Assembly: GCA_016787665.1 (NCBI GenBank)
Contig: JAEUUC010000002.1
Location: 246,988 to 310,987, forward strand
Length of the DNA stretch: 64,000 nt
Direction: 5' to 3'
DNA from: Cyclobacteriaceae bacterium
GTDB taxonomy: Bacteria; Bacteroidota; Bacteroidia; Cytophagales; Cyclobacteriaceae
Shown: in pieces, positions 35,631 through 44,575 of the stretch
How the letters are laid out: every line of letters begins with the position of its first letter
Numbering within the stretch: the first letter of the stretch is position 1
The notes under the pieces: model-generated
The model's database searches: none
What the model was told of the DNA's origin: nothing
Seen by the model: only the letters and a program-made list of their open reading frames with translations
Made by a program: the position numbers and the translations under genes

Positions 35631-36403
35631 TCTCCTTTTCGAACGCCAATATTCCGCTGGGGGTGGGCTGACGCCATGTCGGCTACATCCCCACCGGGAA
35701 AAACCTGCCTAAACCGGGAAAGAAAATCTCGCCCGTAATCACGGTAGTGCCCGTTATAGTTCAGGTGTCCAAAATACTTCGTTTCAGGACGCTCAAAATC
35801 CCCGGGCACCGTCAACAGCAATACGCCCCCGGGTTGCAAAACCCGGAACAATTCACGTAAGGCCACTTGATCATCGGGCACATGTTCAAGCACATGATTA
35901 CAAAGAATTAAGTCATAGGTTTCAGATTTGAACGATAATCGTTGGATGTCCTCACGGGGGAAATCCACATCATCAAGATAAAAGTCAGACGTATGGTACG
36001 TGAACGGTCCACCTCTGAGAATCCGATAAAACGCTGGCTCTGGCGCCACATGAAGCACCTTTGCGTTTAGGGGCAATTCACGTAAGTAACCCTGATAAAT
36101 AAAGAACAGCGCCCGGTGACGCCCGCGTGACGAACAATGAGGGCAAACGCTATTCCAACTGAAACGGGTTTGATTCGAAAGATGTATAAAAGCTTCCGAC
36201 TGACGATCACAAATTGGGCAATAAAACTTCGTGGTCGAACGAGGAATTAGATAATTCCATTGATTGATACTCTCGGATATAAGAAATCTGAATAGTGAAA
36301 TCCACTCCTGTTGGTGAGTCAACTTCCATGTTTCGCTCATCACCTCGCGAATTCCCTTTCGTGGAAACGGAACCAAGGCACCCGGATTGACGGCAGTTGT
36401 CAT
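35606..36403 (-). CDS. SAM methyltransferase with N-terminal zinc ribbon
   Basis: 265 residues from ATG 36403; an alternative ATG at 36340 would remove a 21-residue leader without visible structure and may be the true start. After a helical region comes a four-Cys zinc-ribbon-like element (FYCPICDRQ near 62, VCPHCSSRGRHR near 87), then a class I methyltransferase: AKVLHVAPEPAFYRILR, YDLILCNHVLEHVPDD near 165 and FRVLQPGGVLLLTVPG. The ribbon plus methyltransferase layout recurs in bacterial glycan loci. Substrate not known. A ~300-base stretch without a clear gene precedes it. Confidence 0.83.
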   Translation of the reverse strand: MTTAVNPGALVPFPRKGIREVMSETWKLTHQQEWISLFRFLISESINQWNYLIPRSTTKFYCPICDRQSEAFIHLSNQTRFSWNSVCPHCSSRGRHRALFFIYQGYLRELPLNAKVLHVAPEPAFYRILRGGPFTYHTSDFYLDDVDFPREDIQRLSFKSETYDLILCNHVLEHVPDDQVALRELFRVLQPGGVLLLTVPGDFERPETKYFGHLNYNGHYRDYGRDFLSRFRQVFPGGDVADMASAHPQRNIGVRKGEWLFIGKK

Positions 36404-36706
36404 AATGAAGAGTGGCGCGAAAAAGCAGACAACGTGAGCAAAACACTTATCGGGCAGCTTAACTTTACCGAATCATCATCACGAAACTTCTGAACCAAAT
36501 CTCTGATTGCCGCACCCAGCAACCGATTGGTGACGTTTGGTTTTCCAAAACTCTGGGTAAGTAAATTTACCCCGCTATGATGCCCGGTAAACTGCACTCT
36601 CAATTCGCCTTGATCCTATCGCCAGTATGCCACACACTTAAATTGATCATTAGCCGCCTTCGATAATCTGCATAATTCGGCTCGCTGCGCACACAGATAA
36701 ACATAA
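36404..36706 (-). other. 303-base stretch without a convincing gene
   Basis: Between the two methyltransferase genes. The only frame of note (67 codons, minus strand, 36400-36603) has no recognisable domain or conserved motif and runs into the next gene's start. No terminator hairpin with a T-run, tRNA or repeat was seen. The region is AT-rich and could be the remains of a lost gene or contain a promoter; neither can be shown. Confidence 0.5.
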
Positions 36707-37363
36707 TCATCTTTTTCTTACCACCAAGCCAAAACCCAGCGTATAAGTGTCAGGTTCTTCCAGCCATCGGCCAAGAAGTAGTAACATCCAGCCGAACAAC
36801 TTAAATAACCAATAACGGGGTGCCAATTTACCTCTTGGCCTTTGGAGAGAAACCGCCACTGTCGAATATCTACCTCCCAAATAAAAAAAATTATCAATAG
36901 CAAACTCGTGAAATAGCGCGTGCAAGGATTGGGGTGTAAAGCGCCAATAGTCAATTTCGTCATGAATTGGGTACATAAACGGGACAGTCAGAATAGCGAC
37001 ACCCCCGGACTTTAATGTTCGTTGAATTTCCGAAATGACTTTACCAAACTCGTGAACATGTTCAAGGACGGAAACGCACAAAAAGCAATCTTGGGAATTA
37101 TCAGCAAGGTTCATGTCAGTTGCATTAAGGTATTCGCTATGGTCACGGCCAATGTTGGTCACCAGGAAGGAAGTAGCATTCGGAAAAAAACGATAATGCA
37201 TGTACTTTAACTCGCCACCTATTTCGGTTACGCTTCCGCTTATCTGAGAGCCAGCTAGTTTGATGAATTCTTCCTGATATACTCTAAATGCTGACTGGTC
37301 AGCGAACGGGTATGCCGCGAGATACTTCCAACTTAGATTCTTAGCACCAATGAATTTTATCAT
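36707..37363 (-). CDS. class I SAM-dependent methyltransferase
   Basis: 218 residues. The usual glycine-rich motif I is weak (VTEIGGELKYMHYRFF), followed by FLVTNIGRDHSEYL, then the clear Methyltransf_11-type segment DCFLCVSVLEHVHEFGKVI near 95 and LKSGGVAILTVPFMYPIHDE near 120. Two C-terminal aromatic stretches (YWLFKLFGWMLLLLGRWL) suggest membrane contact. A similar phrase (VDYWRFT-like) is found in the methyltransferase at 38813-39481, so the two are related. Acceptor unknown. Confidence 0.8.
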   Translation of the reverse strand: MIKFIGAKNLSWKYLAAYPFADQSAFRVYQEEFIKLAGSQISGSVTEIGGELKYMHYRFFPNATSFLVTNIGRDHSEYLNATDMNLADNSQDCFLCVSVLEHVHEFGKVISEIQRTLKSGGVAILTVPFMYPIHDEIDYWRFTPQSLHALFHEFAIDNFFYLGGRYSTVAVSLQRPRGKLAPRYWLFKLFGWMLLLLGRWLEEPDTYTLGFGLVVRKR

Positions 37364-37428
37364 AAACAGATTTATTACTTCGTTCCGGAGGTTACCCCTA
37401 TCGCTCTACCTAACGTAAATCTAAAATG

Positions 37429-38841
37429 CTAGCTGGCTGGGACGCGATACTGCTTGATGGCCATGGCGAGCGTCAAAAGTATGCTAATGGCATGACTGTA
37501 TTCACGCTTACTTTGATGAGAAAACCGTTGAAGATATTCAGCCACCAATTCTTCTGGCATCCACATGCTAAGCGTACTCTGATCAAATAAAACGGCACGC
37601 AATCGCAATTCGTTTTCTTCTCCACAAAACTGCAACTCCCAGTTTCGTTGAATCAGCTTCGACTTGCTCCATTTTGATTTCAACTTCCACCACGCCACAT
37701 ATGGCAGTTGATACGGCATTTTATTCCACCTATAGGTATAGAGATTGAACGGACGATGTTCCTGCCACGGAACCCGTGCCAGTTCCGGAGATCTTCGCTT
37801 AACGTACTCAACCTGAATTTGGCGACCCGCCAACCATTTTTCCGGCACCGTGCAGATAAACTGACACATGCGGTCATCAAAATAAGGAGCCGTCACCGGC
37901 CGCACCGATTGAAAGATGGCCAGATTGACGGCCGTCCAGCGCGTTGCCCAATACAAGCTCTTGAATGCCCGTATCCTGGCATTGGCTGAATGGGGTATCG
38001 GTATGGCGTGAAGCAATGCGGTGATACGCTCCCTCAAGTAATCATCAAAATGGCCGGGCTGTGCCCACGCCTGCCAGAGTGCCCGTGCCAATTCCAACCC
38101 CCCCGGCTTTACGATCTTGCGCAAGAGTGCGCTCACCTGATCATCGAATGCGAGATCATCCGGTACATGCATGTCGTCAAAAAGCACATCACCCCAATGA
38201 CCTACGCTAAAGACTTCCCCCAGGGCAGCATACCGATCGAGAAAAGCCATCTGACGGGGATGCGTAAACTCCGAATAACAGCCGGTGATGGTGGCCAGGC
38301 GGTCTACTTCGCTCCATAAATAGCCTTTTGGCACAACCCAATTTTCAAATGCAAATCCGCATCTGCGGGCAATCTGGGAGGAATAGTACGTTTCGTCAAG
38401 ACCTCGTTCGAACCGGTAACCAAATGCATGGACGTCTTTCTTCAGGTACGCGAGCGCAGCCGCCTGGGTTCGACTGTCCAACCCACCGGAAAGGGGAAGG
38501 ATAACATTCGCGCTGCCAGTCTGCTCATCGATGATCGCCTCAAACAAATCGGTAAACTCGTTTACCGCCTGCCGAAGGGTGATGTCGCGGGGTTCATAAT
38601 GCCAGGTAAACCACGGTGTGCCTACGGGCTTTGGGTAGGTATCGTAGGTATGGGCCGGACGAAGCGCCTTTACTTCCTTGTAATAACTGTCCTGATCCAA
38701 AAAGAAGCCCAGGGCTGCAAAAACACAAATCGCCTCCAAATCCAAGGTCTGCGCTTCGCCTACAAATCGGGGCGAAACAGGTATGATCGGTGTGCGAACA
38801 GGTGTTCTCAAATCAGTGAGCGGGTTTGATGCCAATGGCAT
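37429..38841 (-). CDS. asparagine-synthase-related protein lacking the glutaminase
   Basis: 470 residues from ATG 38841, overlapping the upstream methyltransferase by 29 bases. The frame stays open to 39039 but the extra segment lies inside that gene. The synthetase domain is present: PP-loop NVILPLSGGLDSRTQAAAL near 130 and an SVGHWGDVLFDDMHVP segment near 210 where canonical enzymes have S/T-G-E/D-G-x-D-E. The Cys-2 nucleophile and the front of the glutaminase domain are absent; only its last strands (ALGFFLDQDSYYKEVKALRP) remain. It must use free ammonia or another nucleophile, or partner with a full-length paralogue. Adenylation of a carboxylate is the expected chemistry. Confidence 0.82.
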   Translation of the reverse strand: MPLASNPLTDLRTPVRTPIIPVSPRFVGEAQTLDLEAICVFAALGFFLDQDSYYKEVKALRPAHTYDTYPKPVGTPWFTWHYEPRDITLRQAVNEFTDLFEAIIDEQTGSANVILPLSGGLDSRTQAAALAYLKKDVHAFGYRFERGLDETYYSSQIARRCGFAFENWVVPKGYLWSEVDRLATITGCYSEFTHPRQMAFLDRYAALGEVFSVGHWGDVLFDDMHVPDDLAFDDQVSALLRKIVKPGGLELARALWQAWAQPGHFDDYLRERITALLHAIPIPHSANARIRAFKSLYWATRWTAVNLAIFQSVRPVTAPYFDDRMCQFICTVPEKWLAGRQIQVEYVKRRSPELARVPWQEHRPFNLYTYRWNKMPYQLPYVAWWKLKSKWSKSKLIQRNWELQFCGEENELRLRAVLFDQSTLSMWMPEELVAEYLQRFSHQSKREYSHAISILLTLAMAIKQYRVPAS

Positions 38842-39481
38842 AAATGGTTTGCTCGGGAAGCCATCGAGAGATTTTGAAAATACCGCGGGACAGCCACTTA
38901 CGGTGAATTCTGCGCACCAGAAATCCCACTGCTGATTCATCGGCATGGCGGTGATCAGCGACCACTTCCGCGAACCGACCCACGAACGGCCGAAGTGTGA
39001 CTTGCCGTTGCCGTGTAATGGAAAAGCGGCTTCGGTCATCCTCGAATGTGAATTCAGGAAACAGAGCCTTTAAACCATCGTACGTAAATCGCCAATAGTC
39101 CACCGGCATCTTTGAAATTTTCCGCACAAAACACTCCGACAAAACCACCGTACCTCCCGGCTTCAGCAGGCGATTTACATGCTCAGCCGCCCGAAAGGGA
39201 TGATTCACATTGGTCAGTACTTCCATGCAGATGACGGTAGCAAAACGATTCGCCCATTGTGCCAGTTGGGGAGCATGCGGGTTTGTGATGTCCAACACAT
39301 CATCCACGCCCTTGCCCGCTTCTAAATCCGTTCCGATTACCTCGCGAAAGCCCATTTGACTCAGCTCGGCCTTTAAATCGAATTGATCGTAATCATACAC
39401 CTTGGCGCCCACCAGCAAGATGGGCTCACGGAGCAGGTCACGATTTTTCTGCAGGAATTCAATTTGATTGTGGTGCGCCAT
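38813..39481 (-). CDS. class I SAM-dependent methyltransferase
   Basis: 222 residues. EPILLVGAKVYDYDQFDL stands where the SAM-binding start is expected, then VIGTDLEAGKGVDDVLDI, FATVICMEVLTNVNHPFRAA near 85 and LLKPGGTVVLSECFVRKI near 107. The remainder (MPVDYWRFTYDGLKALFPEF) resembles the 36707-37363 protein. Ends with a short amphipathic helix. It overlaps both neighbours (29 bases downstream, 23 upstream). Probably modifies a glycan sugar; the acceptor is unknown. Confidence 0.8.
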   Translation of the reverse strand: MAHHNQIEFLQKNRDLLREPILLVGAKVYDYDQFDLKAELSQMGFREVIGTDLEAGKGVDDVLDITNPHAPQLAQWANRFATVICMEVLTNVNHPFRAAEHVNRLLKPGGTVVLSECFVRKISKMPVDYWRFTYDGLKALFPEFTFEDDRSRFSITRQRQVTLRPFVGRFAEVVADHRHADESAVGFLVRRIHRKWLSRGIFKISRWLPEQTIYAIGIKPAH

Positions 39482-40511
39482 GAAGATAGTTTAGAAATTC
39501 GGGGGTTGACATAAAGCTTGCATCCGGCCATTTCTGGCGAATGCCGTGAAAAAGACAACGCAGTTGGGTAAGGGTTCGGTCGCGGTAATCCGGTGTAAAG
39601 GCACCGGAAAAGTTAACCCGGTGAAAATCAATAACGGCCGGCAATTGATCGGTAAAGGCTTGCTCGATGGCTTTTAGGCAAACCTCGTGGTCATGCCCGT
39701 AGTCCGGATGCGGGTCAAGTCTGGTATTCCGAACACCCCAGTATATGCCATCTTTCTGGCGAAGGATTGGCCGGGCATGCCGCGCTCCGCGGTTTGTTCT
39801 CAACTGGTTCCCGCCTTGGATATACCGAATGCCCGAACTGACCAGAGTTGGCAGCAGCGCGTGGTCCAAAATGTAGGTAGGTGGAATCAAACTAACGGAT
39901 GCCCCTCCGAAAAGTCGCCCAAACTCCGACAACCCTTGACTCAGGTGTTCATGGGCCTTACGATTAGCAGACGAAAGTTCACCATGCAAAAAGTTGCGAC
40001 TTCCTTTCATCGTACATCGGGCCAGCATAAATCCATTGCGGTGAGCTTCCCGGCATTCGCGGCTTTGGGTGTAATCTTCCAGTTCTGAGCTGTTGAAATG
40101 GCAAAAACCATGGTATTGAGGACACAGATAACCTTCCCTCATCGCCTGACGGTAATGAATCAACAACTCGGGCGCCCTTTGCGACAGGGGCACAAACCGC
40201 AACTGGTCGTTCTCGTCCAATACGGGGGTATGCGTAATAAAATTGGCGGTCACCACCGGAGGCTTACCAAACCACGGCCTTACCTCCTTAAAAAGGCCAA
40301 ACAACTCGTGCAGGTCATCGGCTGTTTCGCGGGCATCGGTGGTCCATCGTGAAAACTTCTCGCGTCCGTACTGCCGGGCTGCCCAGTCGATCCCGGCTTC
40401 ACTGGCCGCTCGCTCCATCCCCCAGTCATCACTTTCCAAAATTATGATCGGTGATTTTATGCGGGCACGCAGCCGAAAAGCGAGTGAATGCTTAATCCTG
40501 TCCCAAAACAT
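39459..40511 (-). CDS. NodB-superfamily deacetylase-like protein
   Basis: 350 residues from ATG 40511, in a TGATG overlap with the upstream stop; the earlier in-frame start would be GTG. IIILESDDWGMERAA near 24 gives the adjacent Asp pair and YLCPQYHGFCHFN near 150 an H-x3-H pair, both at the places where glycoside hydrolase/deacetylase-superfamily enzymes bind metal. PAVIDFHRVNFSGAF near 300 supplies another His. No signal peptide. It may deacetylate a lipid-linked oligosaccharide or nucleotide sugar. Assignment to the superfamily is by motif pattern only. Confidence 0.55.
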   Translation of the reverse strand: MFWDRIKHSLAFRLRARIKSPIIILESDDWGMERAASEAGIDWAARQYGREKFSRWTTDARETADDLHELFGLFKEVRPWFGKPPVVTANFITHTPVLDENDQLRFVPLSQRAPELLIHYRQAMREGYLCPQYHGFCHFNSSELEDYTQSRECREAHRNGFMLARCTMKGSRNFLHGELSSANRKAHEHLSQGLSEFGRLFGGASVSLIPPTYILDHALLPTLVSSGIRYIQGGNQLRTNRGARHARPILRQKDGIYWGVRNTRLDPHPDYGHDHEVCLKAIEQAFTDQLPAVIDFHRVNFSGAFTPDYRDRTLTQLRCLFHGIRQKWPDASFMSTPEFLNYLHGAPQSN

Positions 40512-41605
40512 CAGCACAGCGTGCGATACATTTTGACATGCCGGTGCACTTCAAGTTCAATCGCGTGCCGTTCTTCAATCCGCTGGCGTTGGCGGGCGAT
40601 TATCGATTTGCGATTTTTCTCCGACAAATCCAGCAACCGCTGGATACACGAGGCCATCGCCCCGGGATCATCCAACGGGATTAACTGTTCGGGCCAGTCG
40701 CCCATCATCTCCAAAGCACCCGCAGTACGGGTTGCAACCACGGGTACACCGCAGGCCATTGCTTCCAAAAGTGCCACGGGTGAACTTTCCTTTCGGCTTG
40801 GCAGGACAAATACAGCCGCGTTTTGCAGGAAGGGCAGCGGATCGGCCTGCTTGCCAACAAATGTTACCGCCTGGTCAAGCTTTCGGTCGTGCACAACTCC
40901 TCGAAGCCGCGTTCCGTATTCGTTCGCATCATCGCCCACCACCACCAACCGAAGCCCGGGATGAACCCGGAGGAGCATTTCCAGCGCTTCCAGCAATAGT
41001 TCGATGTTTTTCACGGGTGCGAGATTGGCCACCGTTATCAGGTTGGATATCGGAGGAGGATGACTACCCTCTTGTGGTTTGTACTTTTCAACATCGAGCC
41101 CACGCGGAATGAGATGTACCTTTTTTGAATGAGGAAAAAAATCTGACAGCATTTGGCGGTTTTGTGCCACGATCGCACGGGCCAGCCACGAACGCAACCG
41201 CCAGGCATTGGCGGATGCGCCTCCCCAGTTCATATTCTTTTTGGTATAGACCCAGGGAATCCCCGCCAACCGCGCGGCCAGAGGCTCTGAGTAGTCCGGG
41301 GCATAGTGAAACGAGTGAATGATATCCGGTGCCAGCCGTTTCAGTGTTCGGGAGAGCTGCCAGCAATGCCTTAAACCTGCCACCAACGGGCGCATCGGGT
41401 GAGTATAGTCGGCTACATGCACCGGTACTCCGGAGGCACGCACCGTTTCAAAAAATATGCCGCGGGTATGCTGACACAGCACCTCCACTTCAAACTGATC
41501 AACCGAAAGTCGTGTAGCAATATTGAGCAAAGCCTTGCCTGATCCGGCCGTATCGAAATTCGGAATGGTGTACAGAATCCTTAAACGCTTACGTTTCTTT
41601 TCCAT
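40511..41605 (-). CDS. glycosyltransferase family 4
   Basis: 364 residues from ATG 41605 (MEKKRKRLRILYTIPNFDTA), 25-base overlap with the upstream asnB. The N-terminal acceptor loop TIPNFDTAGSGKALLNIATR is the standard GT4 start. Donor domain: SNLITVANLAPVKNIELLLE near 195, LVVVGDDANEYGTRLRG, and RKESSPVALLEAMACGVPVV near 275 with both Glu. Frame extends to 41638 but the extra 11 residues are not conserved in type. Cytoplasmic, sugar unknown. Confidence 0.87.
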   Translation of the reverse strand: MEKKRKRLRILYTIPNFDTAGSGKALLNIATRLSVDQFEVEVLCQHTRGIFFETVRASGVPVHVADYTHPMRPLVAGLRHCWQLSRTLKRLAPDIIHSFHYAPDYSEPLAARLAGIPWVYTKKNMNWGGASANAWRLRSWLARAIVAQNRQMLSDFFPHSKKVHLIPRGLDVEKYKPQEGSHPPPISNLITVANLAPVKNIELLLEALEMLLRVHPGLRLVVVGDDANEYGTRLRGVVHDRKLDQAVTFVGKQADPLPFLQNAAVFVLPSRKESSPVALLEAMACGVPVVATRTAGALEMMGDWPEQLIPLDDPGAMASCIQRLLDLSEKNRKSIIARQRQRIEERHAIELEVHRHVKMYRTLC

Positions 41606-43425
41606 TCGGCCAGCGCAGCCAGGGTAAATATCGGCCATTTGAGGTCCTCTCCCCGATGGTGGGCGGCCAGCAACGAGTCAATGGCTGTCCGGTCGACACC
41701 AAAACTGCTCCGGAAGTGGTCGGCAGTCAGTGTATCGGCCACCGGGTCGCGTAAACCTTCGCGTAACCATTTCGCCAACGGCACGGTAAAACCGCGCTTT
41801 ACTTCATCAGCGGGGGGCACGCCCGGCACCGCTTTTGTCAGCAATTGTTTCAAGAGCGATTTTTTACGCCCCATGCCGAAATTTAAAACAGGATCAAGTT
41901 GCCAACTCGCTTCGATGACGGTCTTCTTCAGGAAGGGCACGCGAACTTCCAGGGAATTTTCCATGCTGGCCAGATCCACCTTTCGCAGCGTCTTTTGCAT
42001 CATACCATAAAATTCAGCCTGCCGCATTTGCTGGAGCAAATGCGGCACTGAATCGTGAATCTCATACCGATACGTATCGAAATCTTCGGGAAGTGACACC
42101 TGCGCCAGGTGTGGGAACAACCGATCAAGCCAGGCCGCAGGAAAGCGCGAATGCAAACTTTGATGTGCCTGGCCCTGACTGGGAAACAACACGTTATCAT
42201 TAAGGTGGCGATTACCACTCACCCACTGATCAAGTTTATACAAAACGGCCCTTGTGGGCAAAGGCCAACGCTGGTAGCGTATATTTTTGGCAACGCTCTC
42301 GAATCGTTCATACCCAAAAAAAAGTTCATCACCCCCATCGCCCGACAGCGCCACCGTAACCTGCTGACGCGCTACATGAGATACCAGCCAGGTGGGTAAC
42401 AAACTGAAGTCGGCCATCGGCTCATGCATGGCTTTCATCACGTCTTGCCAAAACCCTAACGTGATGCTGGCCTGCATCCGGTTCTCGGTATGGCGGGTAG
42501 ACAACGAACGGGCGAAAAGCGATGCCCGCTCGGTTTCATCGTGTTTGTGACTATCAGAGCCAATCGAAAACGTAGCGATAGCTGGCTGCACCTCTCGCGC
42601 ATAGTGGCAAACGAGGGGCGAATCTACACCTCCGCTGAGAAACGCCCCCACTGGCACATCGCTGATCATTTCTGCCCGCACGGCCTTCGATAAAACCTCC
42701 TGCAACAGCTCCAAGCCCCGCTGCTGCTCATGCACCGTGGGCTGTTGCCATGCGGGGAAATGCCAGTACCGGGTTTGGATGAGCCGGCCATCCGTAAACG
42801 TGACCAACTCACCGGGGCTTACCTGATAGGTGTTTTGGTGAAGGCCAAAGGGTGGCGGCAGAAAATGTTGGCTCAGGAAAAGTTTAAGTACACGGGGATT
42901 TACGGAATTATTGCGAAAAGCCGGATGAGCCATCACCTGATCATATTGGCTGGCGGCCACCAGGGTGGTACCGTTCCAACCATAAAACAAAGGTTTGATA
43001 CCCGCAAAGTCGCGGGCCAGCGTGATGTTGCGATTGTGCTGATCATAGACGGCCAGCGCAAACATGCCGTCCAATTGCTGCACGGTTTGTTCGACACCCC
43101 ATTTTTCAAAAGCGGCACAAACGGTCTCGGTGTCACTGTGGCCTTTAAAGGGGTAGGCACCGAGCCTGCTGCGCAACTCCAGGTGATTATAAATCTCACC
43201 GTTAAACACCAGGACGAACCGTTCACTGGCGCTAACCATGGGCTGATGTCCGGCTTCGGAGAGGTCAAGAATGGCCAGGCGGTTGAATCCCATTTGTACG
43301 TCCCGGTGATTGGTCCAGTTTCCGGAATGATCGGGCCCGCGTTTGTTTGACCGGGCGAGTATGGGCTTGAAAGCTGTTTCTTCAACCAAGCCTACTGCCG
43401 ACCACTCAAAGAGGAAACCGCACAT
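41581..43425 (-). CDS. asnB: asparagine synthase (glutamine-hydrolysing)-like amidotransferase
   Basis: 614 residues from ATG 43425, placing Cys at position 2 (MCGFLFEW); the 17-residue upstream extension would abolish the N-terminal nucleophile. Glutaminase domain: KRGPDHSGNW, NGEIYNHL, HSDTETV. Synthetase domain: VGAFLSGGVDSPLVCHYA near 255 (Pro replaces the second Ser of the PP-loop) and ALSGDGGDELFFGYERF near 360. It is the second full-length copy of the cluster and overlaps the GT4 gene before it by 20 bases. Likely forms an amide on a uronic acid of the glycan. Confidence 0.9.
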   Translation of the reverse strand: MCGFLFEWSAVGLVEETAFKPILARSNKRGPDHSGNWTNHRDVQMGFNRLAILDLSEAGHQPMVSASERFVLVFNGEIYNHLELRSRLGAYPFKGHSDTETVCAAFEKWGVEQTVQQLDGMFALAVYDQHNRNITLARDFAGIKPLFYGWNGTTLVAASQYDQVMAHPAFRNNSVNPRVLKLFLSQHFLPPPFGLHQNTYQVSPGELVTFTDGRLIQTRYWHFPAWQQPTVHEQQRGLELLQEVLSKAVRAEMISDVPVGAFLSGGVDSPLVCHYAREVQPAIATFSIGSDSHKHDETERASLFARSLSTRHTENRMQASITLGFWQDVMKAMHEPMADFSLLPTWLVSHVARQQVTVALSGDGGDELFFGYERFESVAKNIRYQRWPLPTRAVLYKLDQWVSGNRHLNDNVLFPSQGQAHQSLHSRFPAAWLDRLFPHLAQVSLPEDFDTYRYEIHDSVPHLLQQMRQAEFYGMMQKTLRKVDLASMENSLEVRVPFLKKTVIEASWQLDPVLNFGMGRKKSLLKQLLTKAVPGVPPADEVKRGFTVPLAKWLREGLRDPVADTLTADHFRSSFGVDRTAIDSLLAAHHRGEDLKWPIFTLAALAEWKRNVSV

Positions 43426-44575
43426 TTGGCTCCAAGGAAACTTGTGTATAAAAACGCATATATAATTCCATCTCAACAGAAGGATCAGTCACAGTTCGCG
43501 AACTAGAAGATCTTATTAACCTCGTTCTAATATCTCCGTCAACGAGAATTCGATCAATGGCCTGCGCTAATGCATCCGAATCCCCCGGAGGAACTAAAAG
43601 CCCATTTTGTTCATGTTTAATAACTTCCGGGATACCATCAACATTTGTCGCAACTATTGGTAAACCCCAGCTCAGAGCCCGGAGAAGCGTGTTTGGTATA
43701 CCTTCGTTTATTGAAGGCTGGACATAGATATGGGTTCTGCTCAAAAGGTTATTAAGCTCTTCACCTGTTAGATAACCATGTATAGAGACATTCTCAGACA
43801 CACTCAATAACCAAATCCAATACCGAAGTTCCGCTTCTTCACTCTGAGACCCCGTACCACATATGTTTAGGTGTATTCTGCGTTTCGCAGCAATGAGTTT
43901 CGCTACCGCTTGAATCAAAAAAACCAAGCCTTTCTTCCAATTCATTCGACCAATGAAAGTCAGCTCTATCACCAGATCCGAAAATGACGCACGAACAAAT
44001 CCACCACTAGTATTTTCGGGAGTGCGTCTAATTACACATACCTTTTCTGAATTGGCTCCAAGTTCAACTGCCCTTTTTCTTAAGCTTTCCGAAACAGCAT
44101 GTATACCGAAAGCAAACTTTATCCTCTCCGTTACAAAATGATTCAAATTATCGCTCAAAATCGGCATGATGGTTGTTTCAAAACCACGAAGAGAAACAAC
44201 CCACGGAACTTTTTGTAGCTTAAGAAGCCCAAAAAATGGGTCTGAGATCGCCTGAATTTGATGAATATGAATCACATCAACACCCTTGGCAAAAACAGCA
44301 GAATAGCGACCAACGGTAGTCAGCGCTTCAAACCACCCAATCCCCTCGCTCCGTCTCAGTTTACTGGCTCGTTTAAAATAACGGATGCCCAAGAACGCAA
44401 AAATCAAACGGTAAACCACACGAGTTGAATCTAAGCCACCTTGCTGAGGTGCGAATTGACCGCTTAGTACAAAAATATTACACTCAAATCCATATTTCCG
44501 CATACGATCAACCAGCAACGTATTGTAAGGTTGATACGGATTTGGATAGGTAAAAAAGATATGCTGAATTCGCAT
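43406..44575 (-). CDS. glycosyltransferase family 4
   Basis: 389-residue GT-B enzyme. IELTFIGRMNWKKGLVFLIQ near 205 opens the donor domain, then LNICGTGSQSEEAELRYW and NEGIPNTLLRALSWGLPIVA near 290. In that last motif the second acidic residue of E-x7-E is Arg rather than Glu, which is unusual. One-base spacing from the asnB gene upstream. AT-rich DNA begins here and continues to about 50.7 kb. Sugar unknown. Confidence 0.85.
   Translation of the reverse strand: MRIQHIFFTYPNPYQPYNTLLVDRMRKYGFECNIFVLSGQFAPQQGGLDSTRVVYRLIFAFLGIRYFKRASKLRRSEGIGWFEALTTVGRYSAVFAKGVDVIHIHQIQAISDPFFGLLKLQKVPWVVSLRGFETTIMPILSDNLNHFVTERIKFAFGIHAVSESLRKRAVELGANSEKVCVIRRTPENTSGGFVRASFSDLVIELTFIGRMNWKKGLVFLIQAVAKLIAAKRRIHLNICGTGSQSEEAELRYWIWLLSVSENVSIHGYLTGEELNNLLSRTHIYVQPSINEGIPNTLLRALSWGLPIVATNVDGIPEVIKHEQNGLLVPPGDSDALAQAIDRILVDGDIRTRLIRSSSSRTVTDPSVEMELYMRFYTQVSLEPNVRFPL

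Noticed and set aside
36400..36603. 67-codon minus-strand frame in the gap before the zinc-ribbon methyltransferase
   Set aside because: No recognisable family, irregular composition and overlap with the next gene; treated as an uncoded gap.
42730..43350. 206-codon plus-strand frame opposite asnB
   Set aside because: Shadow of a well supported asparagine-synthase-like gene on the minus strand.
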